A DNA stretch of 14,562 nucleotides from Phoronis ovalis (Eukaryota > Phoronida > Phoronidae). This document shows, one piece after another, positions 6,899 to 14,562 of the stretch. Every line of letters starts with the position of its first letter. The stretch's first letter is position 1. The notes beneath the pieces are model-generated. The model saw nothing but the letters and a program-made list of their open reading frames with translations, was not told where the DNA came from and did not search any database. The stretch lies in contig JAOXYB010031665.1 in NCBI GenBank assembly GCA_028565635.1, positions 1-14,562 of the forward strand, in the 5' to 3' direction. Position numbers and translations under genes: made by a program.

Positions 6899-8475
6899 AA
6901 AATTAATATCAAATTTATTACAAAAAAGCTATCAAGTTCTGTAAGCTGCTATATAACCAAGAAATGGGTTAGGACATAATTTCCACGTAAACGACAATAA
7001 GCGTAAACACACTTTTCAGAAACTGGTATTCAAGATTGATCCCTAAAACAAAATTCAAACCATTTTTACATAAATTAACTTTTTCCATATCTTCAAATAT
7101 GATAATGATGAAATGTAATTTAAAATATCTTAGATACAACAAATTTTAACTGAGTCATTATCTGGAAACTTTGTGTGTAACTGGATTAGGTAGCTATAGG
7201 TATGCTCACAGCAGGAACACAAGTCTGCTCTTTTGATGTCCATTTTTGTTCAAATGCTGGGTTTACAGTGTAATTTGAAATTTATTCTGAATTTGTCTAG
7301 TACTTAAAAATATCCCCACCATTCTGCGGCACATTATCAAGAAGTAGTAAATTCTTAGACCAAAGAATTCTTACTTCACATGTACTTTTTATTCTTAACA
7401 CATAAGAACTTAGTAAGCTATGCATTGTTAGCTTTGTATCCTAGCTATATGCTAGCTGCCTTTATGTCAAACTTGTCACAAGTAATCAATGGACTTTAAT
7501 TGTTCTCTGAGGTTTTGCAAGTTTCTCTGTTGTAAAGAGCCTCGATCACTAGTCACAAATAAATATACTGATACACTTGAGATTATACAAAATTCTTCCT
7601 CAATGGGGTTATAAAACTTCAAACTGAAACACTTTGTCATATATTAACATATTAAGAAATATACTTCTAGGCAGTCCGGGTAGGCAGCAACTTGGATTAA
7701 TTCAGTAATTTAAAATTCTTCCAGGGAAAAAGGGAAATTTTAAAATTTTCTAAAAAAGCGCAGGCATATGAGACACAAATATACTATTCCTCAATCGAGT
7801 TATAAAACTCAAACCAAGAAATAATTCTCAAAAATTGACATATTAAGGGATATTTGTAAGCAGTTTTAGAAGGATTCATTCAGTATTTTGGAATTTATTG
7901 CAAAAAAACCTACCGTAAACGGCAAACTTTAAAACTTTGCTACTGTGCACAGTTTCAAGTTCATTTCAGTCATAAAAATGCAAATGGTTAGTTTTTCACA
8001 TGTATTATATTTTTAACACATAAAAACTTGGTAGGTTATTAATTACCCATGTTTGTTATGGGGAACTTGAAAAACTTCGTGCAAGTTTCTCTTCTCTAAA
8101 ATCCCGGAGAAAAAATCACAGCCATGGGACTCAAATATAAATAAAATATTCCTCAATCAGGTTATAAAACTTCAAATGAAAACTCATATATTAACATGTT
8201 AAGGAGTATTTGTAGGCTGCTGTAGCAACATTCATTCAGTAATTTGAAATTTATTGCAAAAAAGCTATCCACTTTTGAGAGAAAATTTTGAACTTTAAAA
8301 TTTTGCTACTTTCCACATTGTCAAGTACTTTTTCTTAGTACAAATTAAGAGTTGTTTTATCATGAATTGGTAGTTTGTCACATATATTACATTTGTAACT
8401 CCTATAAAATCTTGGTAAGCTATTAATTAGTTATATTTTTCATAAGCAACTTGAGAAAATGCACTTTGTTCTCTG
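6899..8475 (+). repeat. Tandem array of ~357-bp units, left half
   Basis: Landmark words recur in the same order: CCTCAATnnGGTTATAAAAC, ATATTAACATATTAAG, ATTCATTCAGTAATTTGAAATT, TATTGCAAAAAAGCTATCC, TGTCAAGTACTTTTTCTTAG, AACTTGGTAAGCTATTAATTA and GTTCTCTGATGTTTTGC. The ATTCAG landmark lies at about 7268, 7702, 7876, 8233, and after the insertion at about 10083, 10442, 10796 and 10932. Full units run about 354-362 bp (7789-8150 and 8151 onward); 7598-7788 is a shortened unit, and a poor copy starts near 6899. No unit has a usable frame. The period is in the range of a satellite monomer, but the copy number is low and divergence high, so it is better called a degenerate tandem repeat. Confidence 0.8.
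8468..8475 (+). repeat. Target-site duplication, left copy (8 bp)
   Basis: GTTCTCTG here is repeated exactly at 10013-10020. Undisturbed array units read TTGTTCTCTGAGGTTTTGC (near 7499) and ATGTTCTCTGATGTTTTGAG (near 10280), which shows the word occurs once at an empty site. The sequence left of this copy and right of the other copy joins into a normal array unit. Confidence 0.8.
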
Positions 8476-8476
8476 C

Positions 8477-8763
8477 CCAGGGGAGGCAGTTGGTATGAAG
8501 GTGGGTACCCATGTTCCAACATGGCTTTTCAAAAAACCTTCTAATAAAGTGAAATTCTGCAAAAATACACCCCTAAGGAAGTGACTTTTGGGAAAAATGC
8601 CCTAACGAAGTGTCACACCTCCAAAAAACCACCACTTTTCGTGATTTTAGCCAACAATCTGACCCTAAGCGCATAACACATTGGCGGTTCGAAAAACATA
8701 TTCTTTCACATGAAATTTTGTTGGAACATGCGTACCCAATTTCATGTTGACTGCCGCCCCTGG
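8477..8763 (+). mobile_element. Family B element, copy B1
   Basis: The ends CCAGGGGAGGCAGT and, inverted, CCAGGGGCGGCAGT begin a 44-bp terminal inverted repeat with 36 matches, ending in GTTCCAAC on both sides. Inside are about five diverged units of the type ACCCCTAAnGAAGTGACTTTTGGGAAAAA at about 25-33-bp spacing. The element is non-coding: the 77-codon minus-strand frame across it and the plus-strand frame at its right edge only read repeat sequence. Confidence 0.75.
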
Positions 8764-9670
8764 AGCTTCCTCTTATACTTTTTCTAGGTATATTAGGGTT
8801 AAACAATTACCAGTAAGGCAGCCTAGAAGAAACCTTGAGCAGGTACTTGTTAGAATGTTCTTGATTGAGGGATATAATTATTACAGTTTATGGAAACAAA
8901 GCCAGCCTTTGAAGGTCCAAAATTTGGAATATAGGGAAAAAATAGTTATATAATAAATAATGGTATAATACTATAGGCAAATTTGTTTGAAATCAAAGAG
9001 TATATGACTCAATTAAATTGTAATCTTACTGTCAGTTGATAATGCTGACAGCATTGTTAAACAAATATAAGATAATGACTGTCAGATTGCACAATCTTCA
9101 TGTGCTTTAATAACAGTATGGCATTGTTAAACATATAGTATAAGTCATTTATCCATGTCATGAGTGAATTTAATTCCCAAATTTATCCCAGAAATTTCCT
9201 TTAAAATAAAGCATTATCCAATTGTGTTTGGATAACCCACTATCTACAATCAGTACTCAACACCTTGTAATCTCACATTATAAAACAAGCTGTATGACCT
9301 GTTGTGCAAAGTCAATGTGTATTCATAGACTGTACATACTCTTATTTCCACATATAAAAAACATGAAGGCAATAAATCAAGTTATTCACAGAAGCCATAA
9401 AATGTTAATGCAGCTTTTTGTGCTTTACATTATTATGAGGATAATGTCCTATAACAGAGCTAAACATATTTATTCTACAGGTAAATTTGATGCAGCAAAA
9501 GTGATCTTTATTATACCAAAGATATTTGTTGCATGTTGCAGGTTGTTTAAGCTTGCCAAAAAATTGTAATGTAACCATCTTCCTTCAAATTTACTATCGA
9601 CTATCACACCAATCGGTGATGAACACTCACCCGAATCATTATATACTGACCAAAATCGTTGAACACAGAC
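8764..9670 (+). other. Core of the composite insertion, no recognisable gene
   Basis: This 907-bp segment is unrelated to the tandem array and to family B. It is AT-rich. A 115-codon plus-strand frame (9222-9569) is the longest in the window but looks like no known protein and is rich in I, M, H and K, as expected from AT-rich random sequence. GCATTGTTAAACAAATATAAG at 9051-9071 is repeated in diverged form at 9121-9144, about 70 bp apart. ACTGTCAG also occurs twice (9029-9036 and 9078-9085). It may be captured host DNA or the decayed middle of a longer transposon. Confidence 0.5.
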
Positions 9671-10012
9671 CTGGGGGGGGGGCCAGTCAATATGAAAGTG
9701 GATATATCCATGTTCCAACATGACTTTTCAAAAAAGCCCCTAACGAATTGAAATTTTGCAAAAAAATATACCAGTAAGGAAGTGAGTTTTTTTGAAAAAA
9801 TAAACCCCTAAGGACGTGACTTTGGGAAAAAAACACCCCTAACAAAGTGTCAAACCTTCAAAAAACCACCCCTTTTCGTGAAATTAGGCAAAAAAAACAG
9901 ACCCTAAACGAGTAACGCCTGTTACGTGCTGGAGGTTCAAAAAACATACCTTTTCACGCGAAATTTTGTTGGAACGTGCATACCCACTTTCATATTGACC
10001 GTCCCCCCCCCC
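9671..10012 (+). mobile_element. Family B element, copy B2
   Basis: The left end is CT followed by ten G and CCAGTCAATATGAAAGTGG; the inverted right end is ten G, ACGGTCAATATGAAAGTGG. Both continue to GTTCCAAC, giving about 45 bp of terminal inverted repeat. Between them, units of the type CCCCTAACGAAGTGAnnTTTGCAAAAAA recur about six times at about 32-34-bp spacing (starts near 9737, 9771, 9805, 9836, 9869 and 9901). It is about 55 bp longer than B1 because it holds at least one more unit. Its right end abuts the 8-bp duplication. Confidence 0.8.
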
Positions 10013-10020
10013 GTTCTCTG
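10013..10020 (+). repeat. Target-site duplication, right copy (8 bp)
   Basis: GTTCTCTG follows directly after the ten-C run ending the composite insertion and continues as ATGTTTTGCAACTTTC, the normal array sequence. It is identical to 8468-8475. Confidence 0.8.
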
Positions 10021-11000
10021 ATGTTTTGCAACTTTCTTTTCTCTACCAGAAAATATCACAAGGTATGATATGCAAGTATGCAGATTTATGAAATTTATTG
10101 CAAAAAAGTTGTCCACTTTTGAGTGAAAATGGTGGGGAACTTTAAAATTTTGCTAATTTACACAGTGTCAAGTACTTTTTCTTAGACTAAGTATAAAAAG
10201 CTGATATATCATAAATGATTAGTTTGTCACATATTTTTATCTCATATAAAAACTTGGTAAGCTATTAATTAGTTACTATGTTCTCTGATGTTTTGAGAGT
10301 TTCTTTTCTCTACCAGAAAAAATCACAAGGTATGATATGCAAATATGCAGAGTTAATGCTCAATCATTATTTAAAAATTCAAACTGAAAACACTTCTCAT
10401 ATATTAACATATTAGAGATTATTTGTAGGCGGTTTTAGCAAGATTCATTCAGTAGTTTGAAATTTATTGCGAAAAGCTATCCAGTTTGAGAGAAATTTTA
10501 AACTTTTGCTACTTTCCAGTGTCAAGTACTTTTTCTTAGTAAAAAGAGCTGTTATATCATAATTGGTTAGTTTGTCACTTATATCATATTCTTAACTCAT
10601 ATGAAAACTTGGTAAGCTATTAATTAGCTATATTTGTTATGAGGAATTTGAAAAATGCACTTTATTCTCTGATGTTTTACGAGTTTCTTTTCTCTACCAG
10701 AAAAAAATCACACAGTATGATATAAAACTTCAAACTGAAAGCACTTCTCATATATTAACATAGCAAGAAATATTTGTAGCCAGATTGAACAAGATTCATT
10801 CAGTAATTTGAAATTGGTGCAAAATTTATTTATTCCACAATTGGGTTTTTTACAATGTTTTAAAGTGAAATAACTTCTCATAAATTATATTCACACATTA
10901 AGAAGTAGATATATTGACATCTTTACCCAGATTCATGCAGTAATTTGAAATGTGTTGCAAAATATCTATTTTTGAGAAATTGAGGACAGCTAGCTTTGAA
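10013..11000 (+). repeat. Tandem array of ~357-bp units, right half
   Basis: The array resumes mid-unit after the insertion. The unit around 10080-10340 lacks its first third; the words CCTCAAT to CATTCAG are missing. A near-full unit follows (about 10341-10690). The next unit, starting near 10720, is truncated after TTTGAAATTGGTGC, and a last diverged unit (about 10831-11000) loses similarity after TTTTGAGAAATTGAGG. Repeated landmarks include TTTCTTTTCTCTACCAGAAAA followed by ATCACAAGGTATGATATGCAA, and AACTTGGTAAGCTATTAATTA. Confidence 0.8.
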
Positions 11001-12066
11001 ATTTTCCACACTGGCTCAAATGTCACAAAATTCAGGAAAAAAATTACAAGAATAAGTGGCTTCTCCTTTACTTGGTGAATTATGATGTTTACAAGATTAG
11101 TTATGGCCTCCTGGGGGGCTACCACTAGATCCACCAAACCGAATGAACAAAAATTGCTGAAAAGCAATTTGGATTAATTTATTTCCTTCCCCTCACCAAT
11201 TATCGCTGATTCAATCTATTGTATGCAGTTTAGCAAACCAACCTTGAATAAAGTTACATTGTTTTCAGCCAGCCATGTTTATAGTTCTCAAAATTGATAT
11301 CAACCAGTTGAAACGTTAATATCGTAATTTCAAGACTGCTGTTTAGAAACTACAAGATTCATATTTACTGTTTTACACATTGTAATGGAAATCAGATGGT
11401 CTGATTTTTTATTTCAATTCATATTTAATTACACCAAGTATTATTTTTTTTAAATGATATTTTACTCCTTGTATTTATTGATTATAAACAAGTGTTATAA
11501 AAGTTCTTCTCAAAATATCTCGGTGCGAGTTGATCTGCTTGTAAAACCTTGTAACAGTAACATCTGTATATGAGCGACTTTCATACCTCCTGTTCCCTTA
11601 TATAATTGGATTACATTTTATAATCATTGAATCTGTATCCAGAATTTTTGCAGTATCTGGACCGTGCTGTCACTTTTGTTTCTAACCGAATTAGAGAAAT
11701 CTTTACTAAATATAAATCATTCGTGTGACTTGTAATAATACTCGCAAAACGGGAGATCTGTTGAAGCTTTCATACGTTGTTTTTTTGCCGACGAGTTTAC
11801 CAATATGGAAAACCCCCGGGACAAATTATCAGTTACTCGTACACACTCTATGACTTAATTAGTTACATTCATGCAGGCAAAGTCACTGCCTTCCTGACTA
11901 GTTAACGACTATGTAATAACAGGAAAATCAATCGATCATGAGAATCAACTGAGTATGTAAATATATGCAGTTGTCGGGCCTAAAAGCAAACATTTTATGT
12001 CAATGCTGTATAAATGGTTTTATGTGATGTGTTAATTAATTTTTACATTCCGATTTGAAGCTGGTA
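11001..12066. other. No supported gene
   Basis: Mostly AT-rich sequence. Two short plus-strand frames (11082-11177 and 11654-11728) read like plausible peptides by eye, the second after a TTTTTGCAG acceptor-like word, but both are well within chance length and match no family. CCCCCGGG occurs at 11815-11822 without any of the other family A words. Confidence 0.4.
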
Positions 12067-12219
12067 TTACACCCCTATGATCTGTATATACCCAAATAAA
12101 GAAAAAGCCAGCAAGTATACCACCAAAACAGCAAAATCATTTTGCCGTCCTGGTCCCGTCATTATACTTAGGGTCAAAAAAGGAACCTTTCCTCCCCTAT
12201 TGCTCTGATTCACAGTCAT
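12067..12219 (-). CDS. Candidate small membrane-peptide exon (50 codons), unproven
   Basis: The minus-strand frame from ATG at 12219 to the TAA at 12069-12067 encodes 50 residues. The N-terminal half is polar (NQSN, RGGK, GPGRQND); residues 29-50 form a continuous hydrophobic stretch, FAVLVVYLLAFSLFGYIQII, long enough for one membrane span. Just upstream, TTTACAATCATTCCAG ends at 12225 and would be a fair 3' splice site for an exon starting GGGATATG. Against it, 50-60-codon open frames are common in this window, T-rich codons make hydrophobic peptides by default, and no family is recognised. It could be a terminal exon, a small peptide gene or chance. Confidence 0.15.
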   Translation of the reverse strand: MTVNQSNRGGKVPFLTLSIMTGPGRQNDFAVLVVYLLAFSLFGYIQIIGV

Positions 12220-12295
12220 ATCCCCTGGAATGATTGTAAATAAAATCATAAACAAATTGTTTACAATTACTTAAAGTTATAGATAGTTTTAAGAT

Positions 12296-12621
12296 TCAAT
12301 CGAAGATTACATTAGGAATGCATATACTACTATTTAATCTGATAACAAAAGAAAATGCATAGGAATATGAAAGAATACCAATCGATATACACAGAAATGC
12401 ATTGGAATACACCAAAGCATATAGCAAGATTTCATAAGCATAATTGTACAGAAATTTCGGAATGTAATTGTTCCATACACGTAAGAAAACGTTATCAGTA
12501 TTCTTAGCATATTTTTGCGGAATGTGTTTAATGCATTCTATATGTATATCTCGGCATTTGTTCCATAGACGTAGAAATACAGAAAATGAAATATTTCGTA
12601 TTCTATGTCTTTCCGTGCAGT
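12296..12621 (-). repeat. Degenerate minisatellite element ending in ACTGCACGGAAAG
   Basis: The region carries recurrent words at roughly 42-60-bp intervals: AAATGCATAGGAATATG (near 12352), AAATGCATTGGAATACACC (near 12396), AAATTTCGGAATGTAATTG (near 12451), GCGGAATGTGTTTAATGC (near 12517), and the inverted TGTTCCATACACGTA / TGTTCCATAGACGTA pair at about 12469 and 12559. The right edge, inverted, is ACTGCACGGAAAGACATAG. A faint counterpart may begin near 12296 (TCGAAGATTACATTAGGAAT). This resembles the plan of families A and B: short inverted ends plus internal degenerate repeats. It has no coding capacity. Confidence 0.4.
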
Positions 12622-13149
12622 ACTTACTAGAAATTTTGTAAATGCCAATAATTTAAACTCGAAAAGGAAATATTTTCTAGCATACTAAGCGGTTGTCTGG
12701 CAACACTCACTGGGTGGACATGGTTATATTAAATAATTAAATATCTGAATAATGCTTTTATATAACTGGTAAAAAAATGAATAACATGGTTGTGACGATG
12801 TTGTGTCTATATTTTCTTTTTGGGTTGGATTAGAGATATATAAGAGTAACGAAATATAAGCAAATAAATTTTACATACAACCCCTTTATTTTGGATAGGA
12901 TACAAGATACAATTTAAAAGAACAATGAACATGCATCTATCTTCATGGATTGTTTATAATTTGATCCTTCTTCTTGCAATTTTACCAATCTTCCTCCGCA
13001 CTGAAATGTTAATTTGAAATTATGTCACCAATTTAATTTCGATGCAGAGTTAGTATATGTCCATCCATGACGATTATTATGAAACATAGTATCGTTTAGA
13101 AAAAAAAACCAAATTTGTCTAGTTTTCCTTTTATCCTATTACGTATTTA
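12622..13149. other. No gene or repeat recognised
   Basis: AT-rich DNA with frequent stops on both strands. No inverted terminus, minisatellite or domain was recognised between the minisatellite element and the duplication at 13150. Confidence 0.5.
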
Positions 13150-13364
13150 CACAGAAACTCCTGATGAATTATGGTAGAAGTAGTTCACTAGTACACACAA
13201 TTTTATCACTTACCTCGACTTGCTAGATTACATCAGTTACATACATTTACAAAGTTATCACCTTTACCCATTGTGATGAAGTTACTATTTGATATGTTCA
13301 ACCATGACATCCTTTACCAAAACCAATTACACTTCTGAGTTTCAATACATTTACAAAGTTATCA
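13150..13364 (+). repeat. Short tandem duplication with 20-bp exact core
   Basis: ATACATTTACAAAGTTATCA occurs exactly at 13241-13260 and 13345-13364, 104 bp apart. Flanking words are similar in diverged form (TTACATCAGTTAC versus ATTACACTTCTGAG before; CTTTACCCATTGTGATGA versus TTTTACATTTACTTGCTG after), which fits an old duplication of about 104 bp. Non-coding. Confidence 0.55.
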
Positions 13365-14320
13365 TTTTTTACATTTACTTGCTGTGAGTCTGATTGATGT
13401 TCTAGCTGGATGTGTTTGTCCTTTCTTTCCTCAAGCTATTTATGCTACTTTAAGACTATTATGTAAGAAACCATTCATATAATGAATATACTTTAGGTAC
13501 TTCCTCCATAAGAACAACACGGAAATTATTATTTTATTTTTATACTATTAATCTTTTCTTCTTGGAAATGCTTCAAAGATTTATGATCATTTATTAATAA
13601 TATTTTTCAAGTTATATGCAAATTTTATAAATACCTCATGGCCTTGAAGGTTTAAATAACAATGATCACAACATATTTCCATCTCTGTCATTGAACTCTA
13701 ATTTGATACTTACTAATATATAACAAGCTTTAATTTGTGGAATTTATAGCTTGCAAAATCTTAAAAATACATTCGGTAAGAAAGGTGAATAATACAGAAT
13801 CTGACTAACATACTTCACATTATCAACCTTTGGTTCCAAAGGAAATTCATTAATGTTTATGCAATATCAAGACCACATTGAGTGATTGCTTATCACTATA
13901 TAAAAGCAAATACATAGAGGTTGTTACCAACTTATCTATTGCACACACTATCATTAATTATCAGCCAGTGCAGTCAAATTTACTATGTTAGTTGTCTTAC
14001 TTGACACATATAGATCAAACATTATCAGATTCACCTTTCTTGAACAATTTCTTCATTAGCCGGGATTCGTTAGAACTCTGGACTTTTTAACAAACGATAT
14101 CAGTAGTTAATGTGAGATAATTTCTAAGAGTGATTTACATATGGATAAGTCTACCAGAGTTCAAAGTTTTCAGATAAGTCATCTCAATGGTTATTTATAT
14201 GTAACGTTAATATGACCTGTCAGATACTAGTACACAATACTTAAAACTCCAGTGCTGAATTTAGTTTTTTACTAGTCGGTATCGGTTGATACGCAATAAA
14301 ACAAAGTTTTGTGCTTGTAA
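13365..14320. other. No gene or repeat recognised
   Basis: AT-rich DNA with frequent stops on both strands. No G-run termini, inverted ends or recognisable domains were seen. Confidence 0.5.
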
Positions 14321-14482
14321 TATATATAATACATATATACACATACATATATGTATACACATACATATATATATATACACATACACAAATATACACATAC
14401 GCACACCTACACACATACGCACACCTACACACATATACACACATATATATATATAATATATACATATATATAATATATACGC
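14321..14482. repeat. (AT)n/(AC)n microsatellite
   Basis: An almost continuous alternation of AT, AC and ATAC words. Inside it, ACACATACGCACACCTAC is repeated perfectly in tandem at 14393-14410 and 14411-14428. Open frames on both strands here (Y-, I-, C- and V-rich) are artefacts of the dinucleotide repeat and are not annotated as genes. Confidence 0.9.
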
Positions 14483-14562
14483 AAGTAACTTAAAGCGCAG
14501 ATAAAACAAATTAACACATTGTACTCTTTTTACACTAAATATCTTCAAAATATAACAAATAA
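14483..14562. other. No feature seen to window end
   Basis: Short AT-rich tail after the microsatellite with nothing recognisable. Confidence 0.5.

Larger units (their letters stand above)
8476..10012 (+). mobile_element. Composite insertion: two direct family B elements around a 907-bp core
   Basis: A 1,537-bp block interrupts a unit of the 357-bp tandem array and is flanked by the 8-bp duplication GTTCTCTG. Its outer ends are inverted repeats: the left end (CCAGGGG ... CATGTTCCAAC) and the inverted right end (ten G ... CACGTTCCAAC) agree at about 26 of 34 aligned inner positions. It consists of B1 (8477-8763), a core (8764-9670) and B2 (9671-10012), with B1 and B2 in the same orientation. 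The bases outside the inner ends (AGCTTCCT after B1, ACACAGAC before B2) do not match GTTCTCTG, so neither B copy has its own duplication. The simplest reading is that the whole block moved as one unit. An 8-bp duplication is known for hAT, P and some other cut-and-paste transposases; which one acted here is not shown. Confidence 0.7.

Noticed and set aside
9222-9569. 115-codon plus-strand open frame in the composite core
   Set aside because: Longest frame in the window, but composition is what AT-rich random sequence gives, with no motif, and the antisense strand also has a frame.
6899-11000. CRISPR-like array
   Set aside because: Units are about 357 bp, diverged along their whole length, without short identical repeats and unique spacers, in a eukaryotic setting.
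11082-11177. 31-codon plus-strand frame starting MMFTRLVMASW
   Set aside because: Chance length, overlapped by an 89-codon antisense frame, no motif on either strand.
11654-11728. 24-codon terminal exon candidate after TTTTTGCAG
   Set aside because: Too short to distinguish from chance, and no second exon or family was found.
14241-14548. Tyr/Ile/Cys/Val-rich open frames on both strands
   Set aside because: They are translations of the (AT)n/(AC)n microsatellite.

Overview
The window looks like non-coding or intergenic/intronic DNA from an AT-rich animal genome, probably a marine invertebrate. A mollusc, cnidarian or other lophotrochozoan/deuterostome would all fit; the phylum cannot be fixed from this sequence. 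No open frame is long enough to stand out from chance at this base composition. There are no operons, ribosome-binding sites or tRNA/rRNA genes. The content is a patchwork of decayed mobile elements, degenerate tandem repeats, one recognisable broken protein domain and one duplicated exon-like fragment.

Layout, left to right. Bases 1-81 are the end of a G-run element (family A) that runs off the window. 82-1723 is unassigned AT-rich DNA with a short hairpin and a lone G-run. 1724-1896 is a decayed copy of a segment found again, with an open frame, at 5678-5853. 2418-2850 is a probable non-autonomous DNA transposon (family C). 4175-4387 on the minus strand is the remnant of a THAP zinc-finger domain, with two in-frame stops and the last zinc-binding His missing. 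4660-4809 is a CpG-dense block rich in short inverted repeats. 5262-5670 is a complete family A element with 45-bp inverted ends and an internal minisatellite. 6142-6154 and 12609-12621 are matching inverted 13-mers that may mark one 6.5-kb element or two unrelated small ones.

From about 6.9 to 11.0 kb there is a tandem array with a unit of about 357 bp. The array is split by a 1,537-bp insertion (8476-10012). This insertion is two directly repeated family B elements around a 907-bp core. The whole block, and neither B element alone, is flanked by an 8-bp target-site duplication, which can be recognised because the intact array units show the empty site. 12296-12621 holds a third minisatellite-bearing repeat, 13150-13364 a short tandem duplication, and 14321-14482 an (AT)n/(AC)n microsatellite with an embedded 18-bp tandem repeat.

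No gene in the window can be claimed to be functional. The strongest results are the THAP relic, the composite insertion with its single target-site duplication, and the shared architecture of families A and B (G-run terminus, about 45-bp inverted repeat, about 30-35-bp internal tandem repeats).
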